Assembly (NCBI GenBank): GCA_016709495.1 | Contig: JADJMS010000013.1 | Location: 62,001-126,000, forward strand | Reading direction: 5' to 3' | DNA: 64,000 bases | DNA from: Candidatus Dechloromonas phosphorivorans | GTDB taxonomy: Bacteria; Pseudomonadota; Gammaproteobacteria; Burkholderiales; Rhodocyclaceae | Shown: positions 26,916-35,503 of the stretch, piece by piece | Position numbering within the stretch: position 1 is the first letter of the stretch | Layout: each line of letters starts with the position of its first letter | Notes under the pieces: generated by a model | Told to the model about the DNA's origin: nothing | Databases searched by the model: none | The model's input: the letters and a program-made list of their open reading frames with translations, nothing else | Position numbers and translations under genes: made by a program

Positions 26916-26932
26916 TGCACTATTTTGGTGCA
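26916..26932. promoter_or_regulatory. NtrC binding site 2 upstream of glnA
   Basis: TGCACTATTTTGGTGCA matches TGCACC-N5-GGTGCA at 11 of 12 positions. Its centre is 31 bases (about three helical turns) from site 1. It overlaps the stop codon of the CDF gene. Confidence 0.85.
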
Positions 26933-28098
26933 ATCAAGCAATTCAGGGAAATGCTGCGGATTGTCGAATGCTGACCGAGCCGCTCGGCAAGTTGAGTTTC
27001 AGCCATTTGCAAAGCCGCACCATTTTCGAAGAAGTGATGATTGAGAAAAACCTCAACCTCAACGCGTCCACCCAAGTAATGCAAAAGCACGCGCTCCGGC
27101 GCCGGCAAACCAGCCAGCAATGGCCGCAACTCTTCCAATAGCGCCTCGCGACCAGGCAAACGTTGTGCGGCAGAATCCAGATCAAGATCATCCTCGGGAT
27201 CGATGTGGACCAGCACATCAAGCACTTCCGGGTGTTCGCGCAGGACACGCGCCCGCGATGATTCGGCAATCCGGTGCCCTTCGGAAACGCTGATCCTGCC
27301 ATCTACCTGAACATGCGCATCAACCAATGCCTGATGCGCCATGCGCCGAGTGCGCAACTCGTGCAAACCAAGCACGCCGGGTGTCGCCAGCAAGGTGGCG
27401 CGGATTGCAGCAACCTGCACTTCATCGAGGCCGGTATCGATCAGCTCCTTCATTGCGCCCCAACCCAGCTCCAGCCCCATCCGCAAAATCATGAAACCCA
27501 TCAGGGCGGCAGCCAGCAGATCAAGGAAGGACCAACCGAGCAAGGCGCCACCGATACCAACCACGACAACCAGCGCCGATGCTGCATCAGCCCGTGTATG
27601 CAAGGCATTGGCGATCATCAGTTGCGAACGCAGACGCTCGGCAACACGAATCAGGTAACGGTAAAGCACCTCCTTGGAAACAACCGTCGCGATCGCCACC
27701 CACAACGCCGATAGCTCAACCGTCGGCAAGTTTTCAATGTGTTGAAGACGCATACCAGACTCCCACAAGATGCCGCCACCAATGGCAGCCAGGGAGGTGC
27801 CAAGAATCAGCGTGGCAGCCGTTTCAACGCGTGCATGACCGTAAGGATGGGCGCTATCAGCCGGGTGGGCGCTCTGGCGGGTAGCGTAGATCACCAGAAA
27901 GTCGGAAAGCAGATCAGAGAAGGAATGCAGGCCGTGCGCGATCAGCGATTGCGAATGCGCCAGGTAGCCGACAATTATCTGCAGCACAGTCATTACAAAG
28001 TTGACCGCGACACTGACCCAGGTTGCCCGTTGCGCTTCTACGGCACGATCAGCGGGAGTGGCCGCAAGCGGCGCGTGGTGGTGATGCTCGTGACCCAT
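26920..28098 (-). CDS. Cation diffusion facilitator family transporter
   Basis: The protein has 392 residues. A His-rich N-terminus (GHEHHHH) precedes six transmembrane helices with the metal-site motif HSFSDLLSD in helix 2 and HTRADAASA in helix 5, plus HPYGHARVE. The cytoplasmic C-terminal domain is extended with an additional ~80 residues beyond the usual CDF fold. It exports divalent metals such as Zn, Fe or Mn by proton antiport; the specificity is not clear. It is divergent from the rhodanese gene, and its 3' end overlaps the glnA enhancer. Confidence 0.9.
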   Translation of the reverse strand: MGHEHHHHAPLAATPADRAVEAQRATWVSVAVNFVMTVLQIIVGYLAHSQSLIAHGLHSFSDLLSDFLVIYATRQSAHPADSAHPYGHARVETAATLILGTSLAAIGGGILWESGMRLQHIENLPTVELSALWVAIATVVSKEVLYRYLIRVAERLRSQLMIANALHTRADAASALVVVVGIGGALLGWSFLDLLAAALMGFMILRMGLELGWGAMKELIDTGLDEVQVAAIRATLLATPGVLGLHELRTRRMAHQALVDAHVQVDGRISVSEGHRIAESSRARVLREHPEVLDVLVHIDPEDDLDLDSAAQRLPGREALLEELRPLLAGLPAPERVLLHYLGGRVEVEVFLNHHFFENGAALQMAETQLAERLGQHSTIRSISLNCLIAPK

Positions 28099-28139
28099 GA
28101 TCTCTGCCCTATACTATTAGCCTGAAATTTTAGCAGCCA

Positions 28140-28598
28140 ATGATTATGGGAAAGTTAACTGAAATCCTCCGCCTGTCACAGGCACGCGCCAAGGCGCTTG
28201 AACTACCCTATGAAGGCGCTCTGACGCCGCAGGAAGCCTACGAGCTTTTGCAATTAGCGCCAGGCGCCAAACTGGTCGATGTGCGCACTCGTGCAGAATG
28301 GGACTGGGTCGGACGCATTCCCGGAGCAGTTGAAATCGAGTGGAATCAATACCCCGGCGGCGTGCGCAATCCCAATTTTCTTGCCGAACTGAAGCGTCAG
28401 GTTGATCACGAATCACTGGTCTTCTTCGTTTGCCGCAGCGGCGTTCGTTCGGATGGCGCGGCACGACTTGCAACAGAGAACGGCTTCGGTGATTGCTTCA
28501 ACGTCCTCGAAGGTTTCGAGGGGGACAAGGATGCCAATGGCCAGCGCAACAAAATCAACGGCTGGCGCAAAGCCGGACTGCCCTGGCATCAGGGCTAA
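28140..28598 (+). CDS. Rhodanese-like sulfurtransferase domain protein
   Basis: This is a 152-residue single rhodanese domain. VDVRTRAEWDWVGRIPGAVEIEW is the N-terminal signature. The active-site loop FVCRSGVRSDGAA carries the catalytic Cys that holds the persulfide, and the loop has the six-residue length of sulfur-type rhodaneses. No signal peptide, so cytoplasmic. It is followed 31 bases later by nadA, whose Fe-S cluster could be related to sulfur delivery, but that is only a neighbourhood inference. Confidence 0.88.
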   Translation: MIMGKLTEILRLSQARAKALELPYEGALTPQEAYELLQLAPGAKLVDVRTRAEWDWVGRIPGAVEIEWNQYPGGVRNPNFLAELKRQVDHESLVFFVCRSGVRSDGAARLATENGFGDCFNVLEGFEGDKDANGQRNKINGWRKAGLPWHQG

Positions 28599-28629
28599 GT
28601 CACAAACTATTTAAATCTCAGAGAACAGC

Positions 28630-29727
28630 ATGCAAACAGCCACCATCGCCTTCGATCCGTTCAACAAGTTGTCGGACGAGGCCTGCCAGGAAAGAATTCG
28701 TATCGCCCGTGCCAAATTGGGCAAAAAGGCGGTCATCCTTGGTCACCACTATCAACGTGCCGATGTTTATCAGCACGCCGACCTGACCGGCGATTCGCTC
28801 AAGCTCTCGCGTCTCGCTTCGCAAACTGATTCCGAATACGTCATTTTCTGTGGCGTGCATTTCATGGCCGAAGTCGCCGACATCATGACCGCCCCACACC
28901 AGATCGCCATCCTGCCTGACCTTGCCGCCGGCTGTTCGATGGCCGACATGGCCGATCTGGCCAAGGTTGAGCGCTGCTGGCGTGAGCTGAACTCTGTACT
29001 GAATGCCGAAGAGGAAATCACGCCAGTTACCTACATCAATTCGGCAGCTGATTTGAAAGCATTCTGCGGCGAACATGGCGGCATCGTTTGCACCTCATCA
29101 AATGCCGGAACCATTGCCAAATGGGCTTTTGAACGCCGCCCGAAAGTCCTGTTCTTCCCGGATCAACATCTGGGTCGCTGGACTGGCCACAAGATGGGTT
29201 TCGCGATGGATGAAATGGTCGTCTGGGACCCGGATCTCGAACTCGGCGGTCTGACGCCGGCCCAGATCAAGCACGCAAAGATTTTGCTCTGGAAAGGGCA
29301 TTGCTCGGTACACCAGATGTTCCAGAAGTCGAATATCGACGCTTTTCGCGCCAAGTATCCCGACGGCCTGGTTATTTCGCATCCGGAATGTAATTTCGAA
29401 GTTTGTGCCGCATCGGATTATGTCGGCTCAACTGAACATATCGTCAAAACCATCAAGGAAGCGTCGGAAGGCACGCGCTGGCTGGTTGGAACGGAGCTAA
29501 ACCTGGTTGATCGTTTAGCCAAGGAAGTGCTGCCGCAGAACAAGATCGTCCAGTTCATGGCGACCACCATCTGCATGTGCTCGACAATGCAGCGTATCGA
29601 CCCGCAACATCTGGCCTGGACGCTGGAGAATCTTGCCGAAGGCAAGGTAGTCAATCAGATCAAAGTGCCGGAACATGAGGCAAAACTGGCAAAACTGGCA
29701 CTTGAGCGCATGCTGGCCATTTCCTGA
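28630..29727 (+). CDS. nadA: Quinolinate synthase A
   Basis: The 365-residue NadA condenses iminoaspartate and dihydroxyacetone phosphate to quinolinate in NAD synthesis. It has GHHYQRADVYQHADLTGDS and FCGVHFMAE. The three cluster cysteines fall in AAGCSMAD, HPECNFEVC and CMCSTMQRI. It carries a [4Fe-4S] cluster. A strong terminator follows at 29754. The nadB and nadC genes are not in this window. Confidence 0.96.
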   Translation: MQTATIAFDPFNKLSDEACQERIRIARAKLGKKAVILGHHYQRADVYQHADLTGDSLKLSRLASQTDSEYVIFCGVHFMAEVADIMTAPHQIAILPDLAAGCSMADMADLAKVERCWRELNSVLNAEEEITPVTYINSAADLKAFCGEHGGIVCTSSNAGTIAKWAFERRPKVLFFPDQHLGRWTGHKMGFAMDEMVVWDPDLELGGLTPAQIKHAKILLWKGHCSVHQMFQKSNIDAFRAKYPDGLVISHPECNFEVCAASDYVGSTEHIVKTIKEASEGTRWLVGTELNLVDRLAKEVLPQNKIVQFMATTICMCSTMQRIDPQHLAWTLENLAEGKVVNQIKVPEHEAKLAKLALERMLAIS

Positions 29728-29753
29728 CCTCGCCCGTTTCCAGCGCCAAAAGC

Positions 29754-29780
29754 AGCCGGGTTATTTGCCCGGCTTTTTCT
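29754..29780 (+). terminator. Rho-independent terminator after nadA
   Basis: AGCCGGG, a 7-base loop (ttatttg) and CCCGGCT are followed by TTTTTCTT. The convergent small membrane gene ends inside the hairpin. Confidence 0.88.
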
Positions 29781-30086
29781 TGGGCAATTTAACGTCAGGC
29801 ATCACGCGTAGCGTTTTTCGGCGTTCTGAGTGGCTGCTATTTTTGAGATTTGCCTCATGGCGGATACGGGTATATGCGCCAAGATGAAGCAGAATAATGA
29901 CACCACACAAGGCAATGAACATGAAGGGTTGCATTGCAATCCGCTCGATCATGGTGCTGAGCATGGTTAGCAGAAAGCCAATGCGAGAATAGCCGGATCG
30001 TCCAGCATCGACTGCGCAATATAGCTACCGACACGATAGAAAAGCGGCATGCAGGCAGCAACCAGATTGTTCATATTTTCTAGCAT
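29761..30086 (-). CDS. Small membrane protein, about 107 residues (frameshifted)
   Basis: Two short frames read MLENMNNLVAACMPLFYRVG...ILALAFC (30086 to 29967) and MLSTMIERIAMQPFMFIALC... (29964 to 29761). Adding one T in the TTT near 29974 joins them as LALAFLLTMLSTMIER, giving a coherent protein: amphipathic N-terminus, one or two hydrophobic helices (PFMFIALCGVIILLHLGAY) and a basic tail ending VKLPKKKPGK. No family is recognised. The join is inferred from protein-like continuity, so confidence is moderate. Confidence 0.5.
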
Positions 30087-30302
30087 CACTGCTTAGCGGC
30101 TCCGATGTGGCGAAAAGAAAAACAAGCGCTTCATTTTGATCACGAATTTACCTGATTGGTTCTGCAACATGCTGACGATTGTCGCACAGTGTGCATAACC
30201 TGGCGAAGAAGCCTTAAATGCGCTGAATGAACACCGCCCGGTTAAAACTGGCACAATGAACCGTCAGCGCCGTCGCTACCGAAAAACGACAAGGTTTACA
30301 CA
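30087..30302. other. Intergenic region upstream of ybhP-clsB pair
   Basis: No convincing open frame is seen here. The stretch should hold divergent promoters for the small membrane gene and the endonuclease-family gene, but I cannot name a -35/-10 pair with confidence. Confidence 0.4.
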
Positions 30303-31073
30303 TTGCCCCATAGAACAACCCAGCCCGCCCTGCGCATCACCACCTATAACATCCACAAGGGCTTCTCACAATTCAACCGGCAGATGATGGTGCACGAGTT
30401 GCGCGAACGCTTGCGTGAGCTTAATTCTGATATCGTTTTTTTGCAGGAAGTGCAGGGCTTGCACTTGGGCCATGCCGAAAATCACGACAACTGGCCATGT
30501 TCACCGCAACACGAATTTCTCGCCGAAGATGTCTGGCAGGCATCGGCCTATGGCTGCAACATGGTGTACGACCACGGGCATCACGGTAATGCCATTCTGT
30601 CCCGTTTCCCAATTCTGCATAGCCACAATCAGGACGTCACGCATTTACAGTTTGAAAAGCGCGGCATGCTGCATTGCCGGATCGAACTGCCGAAAGGCCG
30701 GGCAGTGCATTGCGTCTGTGTACATCTTTCACTCTTTGGCTATTCGCGACGCAAGCAAATAAGCGCGCTGGCCAACTACCTCGACGAGATGGCCGAGCCC
30801 GATGCGCCCCTGATCATTGCCGGCGACTTTAACGACTGGCGTAATCACGCCGGTGACCAACTGGCCCAAAGTCTTGGCCTGCGCGAAGTTTTCAGCAACA
30901 ACCGGGGCGTGCCGGTGCGCAGCTTTCCGGCAGCTCTACCGATGTTCCGCCTTGACCGGGTCTATGTACGCGGGTTCGACGTAAAAACCACCGAAGTTCA
31001 TCACGGCCAGCCGTGGTCAAGCATTTCTGACCACGCAGCCCTTTCAGCTCATCTGATGCAGCATGTTGGCTGA
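30303..31073 (+). CDS. Endonuclease/exonuclease/phosphatase family protein (YbhP-like)
   Basis: The protein has 256 residues with the EEP fold: TTYNIHKG, FLQEVQ (catalytic Glu), YDHGHHGNAILSRFPI, VCVHLSLFG, IIAGDFNDWR (Asp/Asn) and SISDHAAL (His). The start is taken as the TTG at 30303 with an AAGG about 10 bases upstream. It overlaps clsB by 11 bases. The same pair (ybhP-clsB) occurs in E. coli, so a lipid-linked or membrane-associated role is plausible although the substrate is unknown. Confidence 0.88.
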   Translation: MPHRTTQPALRITTYNIHKGFSQFNRQMMVHELRERLRELNSDIVFLQEVQGLHLGHAENHDNWPCSPQHEFLAEDVWQASAYGCNMVYDHGHHGNAILSRFPILHSHNQDVTHLQFEKRGMLHCRIELPKGRAVHCVCVHLSLFGYSRRKQISALANYLDEMAEPDAPLIIAGDFNDWRNHAGDQLAQSLGLREVFSNNRGVPVRSFPAALPMFRLDRVYVRGFDVKTTEVHHGQPWSSISDHAALSAHLMQHVG

Positions 31074-32265
31074 ATTTTTGCCGGGCAACCGGGTGAGCTT
31101 GCTCAACTCGGGAACAGAATACTTCCCGGCATTGCTGGCTGAAATCGAGATGGCTCAGGTCGAGATTTATCTCGAGAGTTACATTTTCGCCAATGACGAA
31201 ATTGGTCATGAGGTGACCAGCGCGCTTTGCCGGGCCGCCGCACGCGGGGTTTTGGTAAACGTTACGGTCGACGGCTATGGAGCACGAAATTTTAGCCAGG
31301 ACTTTTTGCCCCGGCTAAGCGAATGGGGCGTGCGCGCCATGCTCTATCGACCAGAAATTGGTCGCTTCCATATACGCCGCCATCGCCTGCGCCGCCTGCA
31401 CCGCAAGCTGGTGGTGATTGATGCCCGCATCGCCTTTATTGGCGGCATCAACATCATCGATGACAACAATGCGCCGGAAGAAATGTGCCCGCGCTACGAC
31501 TATGCGGTACGGCTCGAAGGGCCAACATTGCGGCAAGTTCACCATGCGGTGCGACGGATGTGGGAAATCGTCTCCTGGGCCAACTTCAAGCGCCGTTTTC
31601 GTCTGAGTCCGCCAATTTCACCCGGAAACAATGAGGCGGGAATCCAGTCGGCAGCCTTCCTGATTCGCGACAACATTCGTCACCGTAATGACATCCTGCA
31701 CGCCTACATTGCGGCAATCAATGATGCAACCGACGAAATCCTGATCGCCAACGCCTACTTTCTACCCGGCATCCGCTTTGGCCGTGCCATTTATGCCGCC
31801 GCCAAGCGTGGCGTAAGAATTACCGTATTGTTGCAGGGCAAGACCGACCACCACTTGCTGCGCTTTGCGACGCAAACGCTCTACGCTGCGGCCTTGGAAA
31901 ACCAGATCCGTGTTTTTGAATATGAGAAGAGCTTTATGCACGCCAAGGTGGCGGTTATAGATGGCGAATGGGCGACTGTCGGCTCATCCAACATCGATCC
32001 ATTCAGCTTGCTACTAGCCAAGGAAGCCAATCTCGTCGTACGCGACCGGAAGTTTGCCGGCGAGTTGCGGCAAAGCATTCGTCTGGCAATGACCGATGGT
32101 GCCCGCGAAATTCTGCCCGACGAACTCAAACATCAGCCATTTCACTCGCGCATTCTGCGCTGGTTAAGCTACGGCATCGTCCGGGCGCTGGTCGGCATAA
32201 CCGGCTACGGCCCCCGGCACTGGCGCGCCGACGAAGAAACGCCAGGCACTAATCCAGAGGAATAA
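31063..32265 (+). CDS. clsB: Cardiolipin synthase B
   Basis: This 400-residue phospholipase-D superfamily enzyme has two HKD motifs: HRKLVVIDARIAFIGGINI (about residue 113) and HAKVAVIDGEWATVGSSNID (about residue 293). There is no N-terminal transmembrane hairpin, which fits ClsB and not ClsA. It makes cardiolipin from phosphatidylglycerol at the inner membrane. Pairing with the YbhP-like gene supports the call. A dispersed motif copy lies at 31261-31273 in the coding sequence. It converges with gluQ with a 17-base overlap. Confidence 0.9.
   Translation: MLAEFLPGNRVSLLNSGTEYFPALLAEIEMAQVEIYLESYIFANDEIGHEVTSALCRAAARGVLVNVTVDGYGARNFSQDFLPRLSEWGVRAMLYRPEIGRFHIRRHRLRRLHRKLVVIDARIAFIGGINIIDDNNAPEEMCPRYDYAVRLEGPTLRQVHHAVRRMWEIVSWANFKRRFRLSPPISPGNNEAGIQSAAFLIRDNIRHRNDILHAYIAAINDATDEILIANAYFLPGIRFGRAIYAAAKRGVRITVLLQGKTDHHLLRFATQTLYAAALENQIRVFEYEKSFMHAKVAVIDGEWATVGSSNIDPFSLLLAKEANLVVRDRKFAGELRQSIRLAMTDGAREILPDELKHQPFHSRILRWLSYGIVRALVGITGYGPRHWRADEETPGTNPEE
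31261..31273 (+). repeat. Copy of dispersed GTTRCGGTCRAC motif
   Basis: GTTACGGTCGACG inside clsB, encoding VTVDG. Confidence 0.65.
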
Positions 32266-33217
32266 GCTGGCGCCGGGGAATGGCGGCAAATGACCAATGG
32301 CCTAGGGCCCAGGCCCAGACTTCGTCGATAGGGACGTGCGACAACTCGGCCGGAACCGGCTGCCCAAGAAACAGCAAGGCACTGACCAACAACTCGGCGG
32401 CCCGATCCGCATCCAATGCTGGCGCCAGGGTTTGCTTGGATAGTTTCTCGCCTGCTGCATTGCCGGCAACCGGCAGGTGGGCATAGCTTGGCGTGGCATA
32501 GCCGAGGCAACGCTGCAGCCATATCTGGCGCGGCGTCGAAGCCAACAGATCCGCGCCACGCACGATGTCAGAAATCCCCTGAAAATGATCGTCGACCGTA
32601 ACCGCTAGTTGGTAGGCAAATAGTCCATCAGCCCGGCGCAAGACAAAGTCTCCGACGTCGCGCTCAAGTACCTGACGGATACATCCTTGCAATCGATCGA
32701 TAAAAACCGATTCCTCCTGTTCGACACGCAAGCGCCAGGCGCGCGGAGTGCGCCCCTCACCCAGGCCGCTACGGCAGGTTCCCGGATAGACCAATCCGCC
32801 ATCAATCGCCGGCCCCCCGGCACTATCGGCAATTTCCTTACGGGAGCAGGCGCAGCCATAGGCCAGACCAGCCCGTTTTAAACGTTCGAGCGCTTCGGCA
32901 TAAGCATCCTCACGAGTAGTCTGCCAAAGCACCGCACCATCCCACTCAAAACCAAAAGCCTCCAGCGTCCGCAGAATATCGTCCGCCGCACCCGGCTCAT
33001 TGCGCGTCGTATCGACATCCTCCATGCGCACCAACCAGAGGCCACCGTGCGCCTGAGCATCAAGGAAACTGGCAACTGCCGCGACCAATGAACCAAAGTG
33101 TAAAGGACCTGTTGGCGAAGGCGCAAAACGACCGCGATATGTATGTTTTGTAAGCAAAATCTCTATCCGAATCCAAAATGCGGCGGTACTATTGCGAACG
33201 TAGTAGTTGATCATCAT
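32249..33217 (-). CDS. gluQ: Glutamyl-Q tRNA(Asp) synthetase
   Basis: The protein has up to 322 residues. It has the class I signature GRFAPSPTGPLHFGSL, the zinc-site cysteines of this subfamily (CACSRKE and YPGTCR) and the KMSKS-like GEKLSKQT. It lacks the anticodon-binding domain of GltX, as expected for an enzyme that glutamylates queuosine-34 of tRNA-Asp. The family usually begins a few residues before GRFAPSPTG. The true start is therefore perhaps the TTG at 33157 and not the ATG at 33217. A dispersed motif copy lies at 32590-32602. Confidence 0.92.
   Translation of the reverse strand: MMINYYVRNSTAAFWIRIEILLTKHTYRGRFAPSPTGPLHFGSLVAAVASFLDAQAHGGLWLVRMEDVDTTRNEPGAADDILRTLEAFGFEWDGAVLWQTTREDAYAEALERLKRAGLAYGCACSRKEIADSAGGPAIDGGLVYPGTCRSGLGEGRTPRAWRLRVEQEESVFIDRLQGCIRQVLERDVGDFVLRRADGLFAYQLAVTVDDHFQGISDIVRGADLLASTPRQIWLQRCLGYATPSYAHLPVAGNAAGEKLSKQTLAPALDADRAAELLVSALLFLGQPVPAELSHVPIDEVWAWALGHWSFAAIPRRQLIPLD
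32590..32602 (-). repeat. Copy of dispersed GTTRCGGTCRAC motif
   Basis: On the minus strand it reads GTTACGGTCGACG inside gluQ, encoding VTVDDH. Confidence 0.65.
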
Positions 33218-33343
33218 GAGGCCTACGTTGCATCACGTTTATCCGCCCCTTCCGACAATGCATTGTAATTTCAAGCCAGGCTCAAGCAATGCAAATTCGA
33301 TGCTGAAAGCCGTCCGCTTTTCTTTCGAACCCAATCGACTTTG

Positions 33344-35503
33344 ATGCATCGACTCCCAGCACAAATCATTGAAGCAATTGAGGCGGCACGGGTTCCCTCA
33401 CCACCGCAAATGCTGCTGCGCCTGCTGCAGATGGTCGATGATGATCGAACCACGATGGCTCAACTTGCTGCGGTCGTAGAGCAGGATCCGGGTTTGTGTA
33501 CGCGCGTGCTGATGGTCGCCAATTCACCAGCACTGCGCCGTGGCAATCAGTTACTCAGCCTGGAGAACTGTCTCGTTGCATTGGGTACACGACTGATCCG
33601 CAGCATTGCCACCTGCCTTTCCGTTCAGTCAATGTTCGAGCGCCGTAATGGTGTCGCCCAGGCTGATCTGGCCAACTTCTGGAGTCATTCGCTGCTGGTC
33701 GCCGAACTGGCGCGCGGCATTGCTACAGCAAGCGCTCACCCGCGACCGGACGAAGCCTATCTGGCCGGCTTGCTGCACGATATCGGTCAGCTCATTCTGC
33801 TGGGAGCGATGGGTGGCCCCTATACCCAGCTATTAAGCAACAGCGAAGATGAGGATGCGCTTTATTTTGCGGAAAAAGAGAGCCTGAGCGTTCATCATGG
33901 CGAAATTGGCACCTGGCTCGTTGACCAATGGCAGCTTGAAAGCACCTTTGGCGATGGCATTCTTTTTCATCATGCAACACCGGAAGAAATACTGACCGCT
34001 GACAGCCTGCCCCAGATCGTCTGGCTGGCCCATGTTTTAAGTCGTGGCACTGAAATTACCAGCGAAATCACCGAGCTTGCCAACAGCATGCTGGGAAACA
34101 AGGCAGAACAGGGACTCACCAGTATCCGCGATCAGGCAATCCAGCGCATGATCTCCATCGCATCCGCACTGGGTATTCCGACACCGGAGCGTGATGCCGG
34201 CGGCAGCTATCCCAGCATGCCGCGCCCGAAGCTTACGCCCCGTCCGCCAGAAAATTGCCCGGAAGAAGCGCTGGAAGCCATGGTTAACAGCATGGCAGCT
34301 TTGCAGCCTCTGCAACAGGATCTGTTTTCCCTCGAAAGCAATGCCGAAATATTGCTTTCCTTGCGCGAATCAGCACGCATCCTGTTCGACATCAATCGTC
34401 TCGCGTTCCTGCTTTGTGACAGCAAGGACGGCAAACTTACCGGGCGTGAAGTGGGCGGACAACCACCCATCTTCCGCCAAGTCAGCATTTCACTTGAGGC
34501 GCAGCGCAGTCTGGCCGTATCAGCGGCAGTAAGCCGTCAAGTTCGCTCGACTTTCGACAATATTGAACACCCCTCATCGTTGATTGATGCGCAATTTGCA
34601 CGCGCACTTTCCAGCCCCGGCCTGCTCTGCGTGCCCATGGTTACGCGCGAAAATGTTGTCGGCGTCATGGTCTGCGGCCTTAGTTCAATGCATCACGCCC
34701 GACTTGCCAAGCGCTTGCCCTGGCTGCTTAATTTTGGACGGATTGCAGCGATCAGTCTGGAGGCATTGACCGAGGCACAAGCCTTCCGCAACCAGGCCGA
34801 AACGGCTGCATCGGAACAATTTACCCGTCAGGCAAGACGTGTTGCCCACGAAGCAGGCAATCCGCTAAGCATAATCAAAAGTTACCTCAAAATTCTCGAC
34901 CGGAAATTACCGGAAGAGGCAGGCGTGCGGCAGGAGCTTGGCGTCCTCACCGAAGAAATCGACCGGGTTGCTGACATTGTTCGCCGCATGAGTGACATAC
35001 CCAAAGCTCATCCGGCAGGCCCCGCCCTGGATATTGGTGAATTGCTGCAGGAATTGCTGGTTTTTTATGGCGACACCTTATTCCGGAGCAAGGGAATTGC
35101 GCTCAAGGCCAGCGCACCAAAAACAATATTACCGGTCACCTGCGACCGAAACAGTGCGAAACAGATTTTCCTCAATCTTTGGAAAAATGCATCTGAAGCG
35201 CTGGAGCAAGGCAAGCAGTTCTCGATATGCCTATCCGATAACGTTGTACATGGCGGTAATCGCTATATCGAAGCTCGCATGGAAGACAATGGCCCTGGCA
35301 TTCCCGAGGCGGCCCTGCATCGCCTCCAGCAAACGGAGCCGGCGACTGACAATGCGCCGCGCGGCATGGGGCTTTCCATTGTTGGGGCCCTCGCTGCCAA
35401 AGAAAAAATTCTCGTGACCTGTCGCACAAAGGCCGGCCAGGGAACAAGCATTTCACTGCTTTTTCCCTGCATCATCCCGTCAAGTATTCAGGGGAAGAAA
35501 TGA
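33344..35503 (+). CDS. HDOD-GAF-histidine kinase signalling protein
   Basis: The protein has 719 residues. The HDOD domain occupies about residues 1-215 (VPSPPQMLLRLLQMVDDD, VEQDPGLCTRVLMVANSP, YLAGLLHDIGQLILL). A GAF-like domain follows near 330-480. The kinase part has H-box RRVAHEAGNPLSIIKSYLKI (His about 502), N-box NLWKNASEAL, DNGPGIPE and GMGLSIVGALA. There are no transmembrane helices. The HDOD and kinase combination is unusual. Its stop overlaps the start of a REC-PAS-GGDEF-EAL gene (ATGA), so the kinase probably phosphorylates that receiver. ATG 33344 is preferred over TTG 33341. Confidence 0.9.
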   Translation: MHRLPAQIIEAIEAARVPSPPQMLLRLLQMVDDDRTTMAQLAAVVEQDPGLCTRVLMVANSPALRRGNQLLSLENCLVALGTRLIRSIATCLSVQSMFERRNGVAQADLANFWSHSLLVAELARGIATASAHPRPDEAYLAGLLHDIGQLILLGAMGGPYTQLLSNSEDEDALYFAEKESLSVHHGEIGTWLVDQWQLESTFGDGILFHHATPEEILTADSLPQIVWLAHVLSRGTEITSEITELANSMLGNKAEQGLTSIRDQAIQRMISIASALGIPTPERDAGGSYPSMPRPKLTPRPPENCPEEALEAMVNSMAALQPLQQDLFSLESNAEILLSLRESARILFDINRLAFLLCDSKDGKLTGREVGGQPPIFRQVSISLEAQRSLAVSAAVSRQVRSTFDNIEHPSSLIDAQFARALSSPGLLCVPMVTRENVVGVMVCGLSSMHHARLAKRLPWLLNFGRIAAISLEALTEAQAFRNQAETAASEQFTRQARRVAHEAGNPLSIIKSYLKILDRKLPEEAGVRQELGVLTEEIDRVADIVRRMSDIPKAHPAGPALDIGELLQELLVFYGDTLFRSKGIALKASAPKTILPVTCDRNSAKQIFLNLWKNASEALEQGKQFSICLSDNVVHGGNRYIEARMEDNGPGIPEAALHRLQQTEPATDNAPRGMGLSIVGALAAKEKILVTCRTKAGQGTSISLLFPCIIPSSIQGKK

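Noticed and set aside
25348..27141. 597-codon open frame on the plus strand opposite glnA
   Set aside because: It is a shadow of glnA codon usage; the minus-strand glnA has all enzyme motifs, a ribosome-binding site, promoter and terminator.
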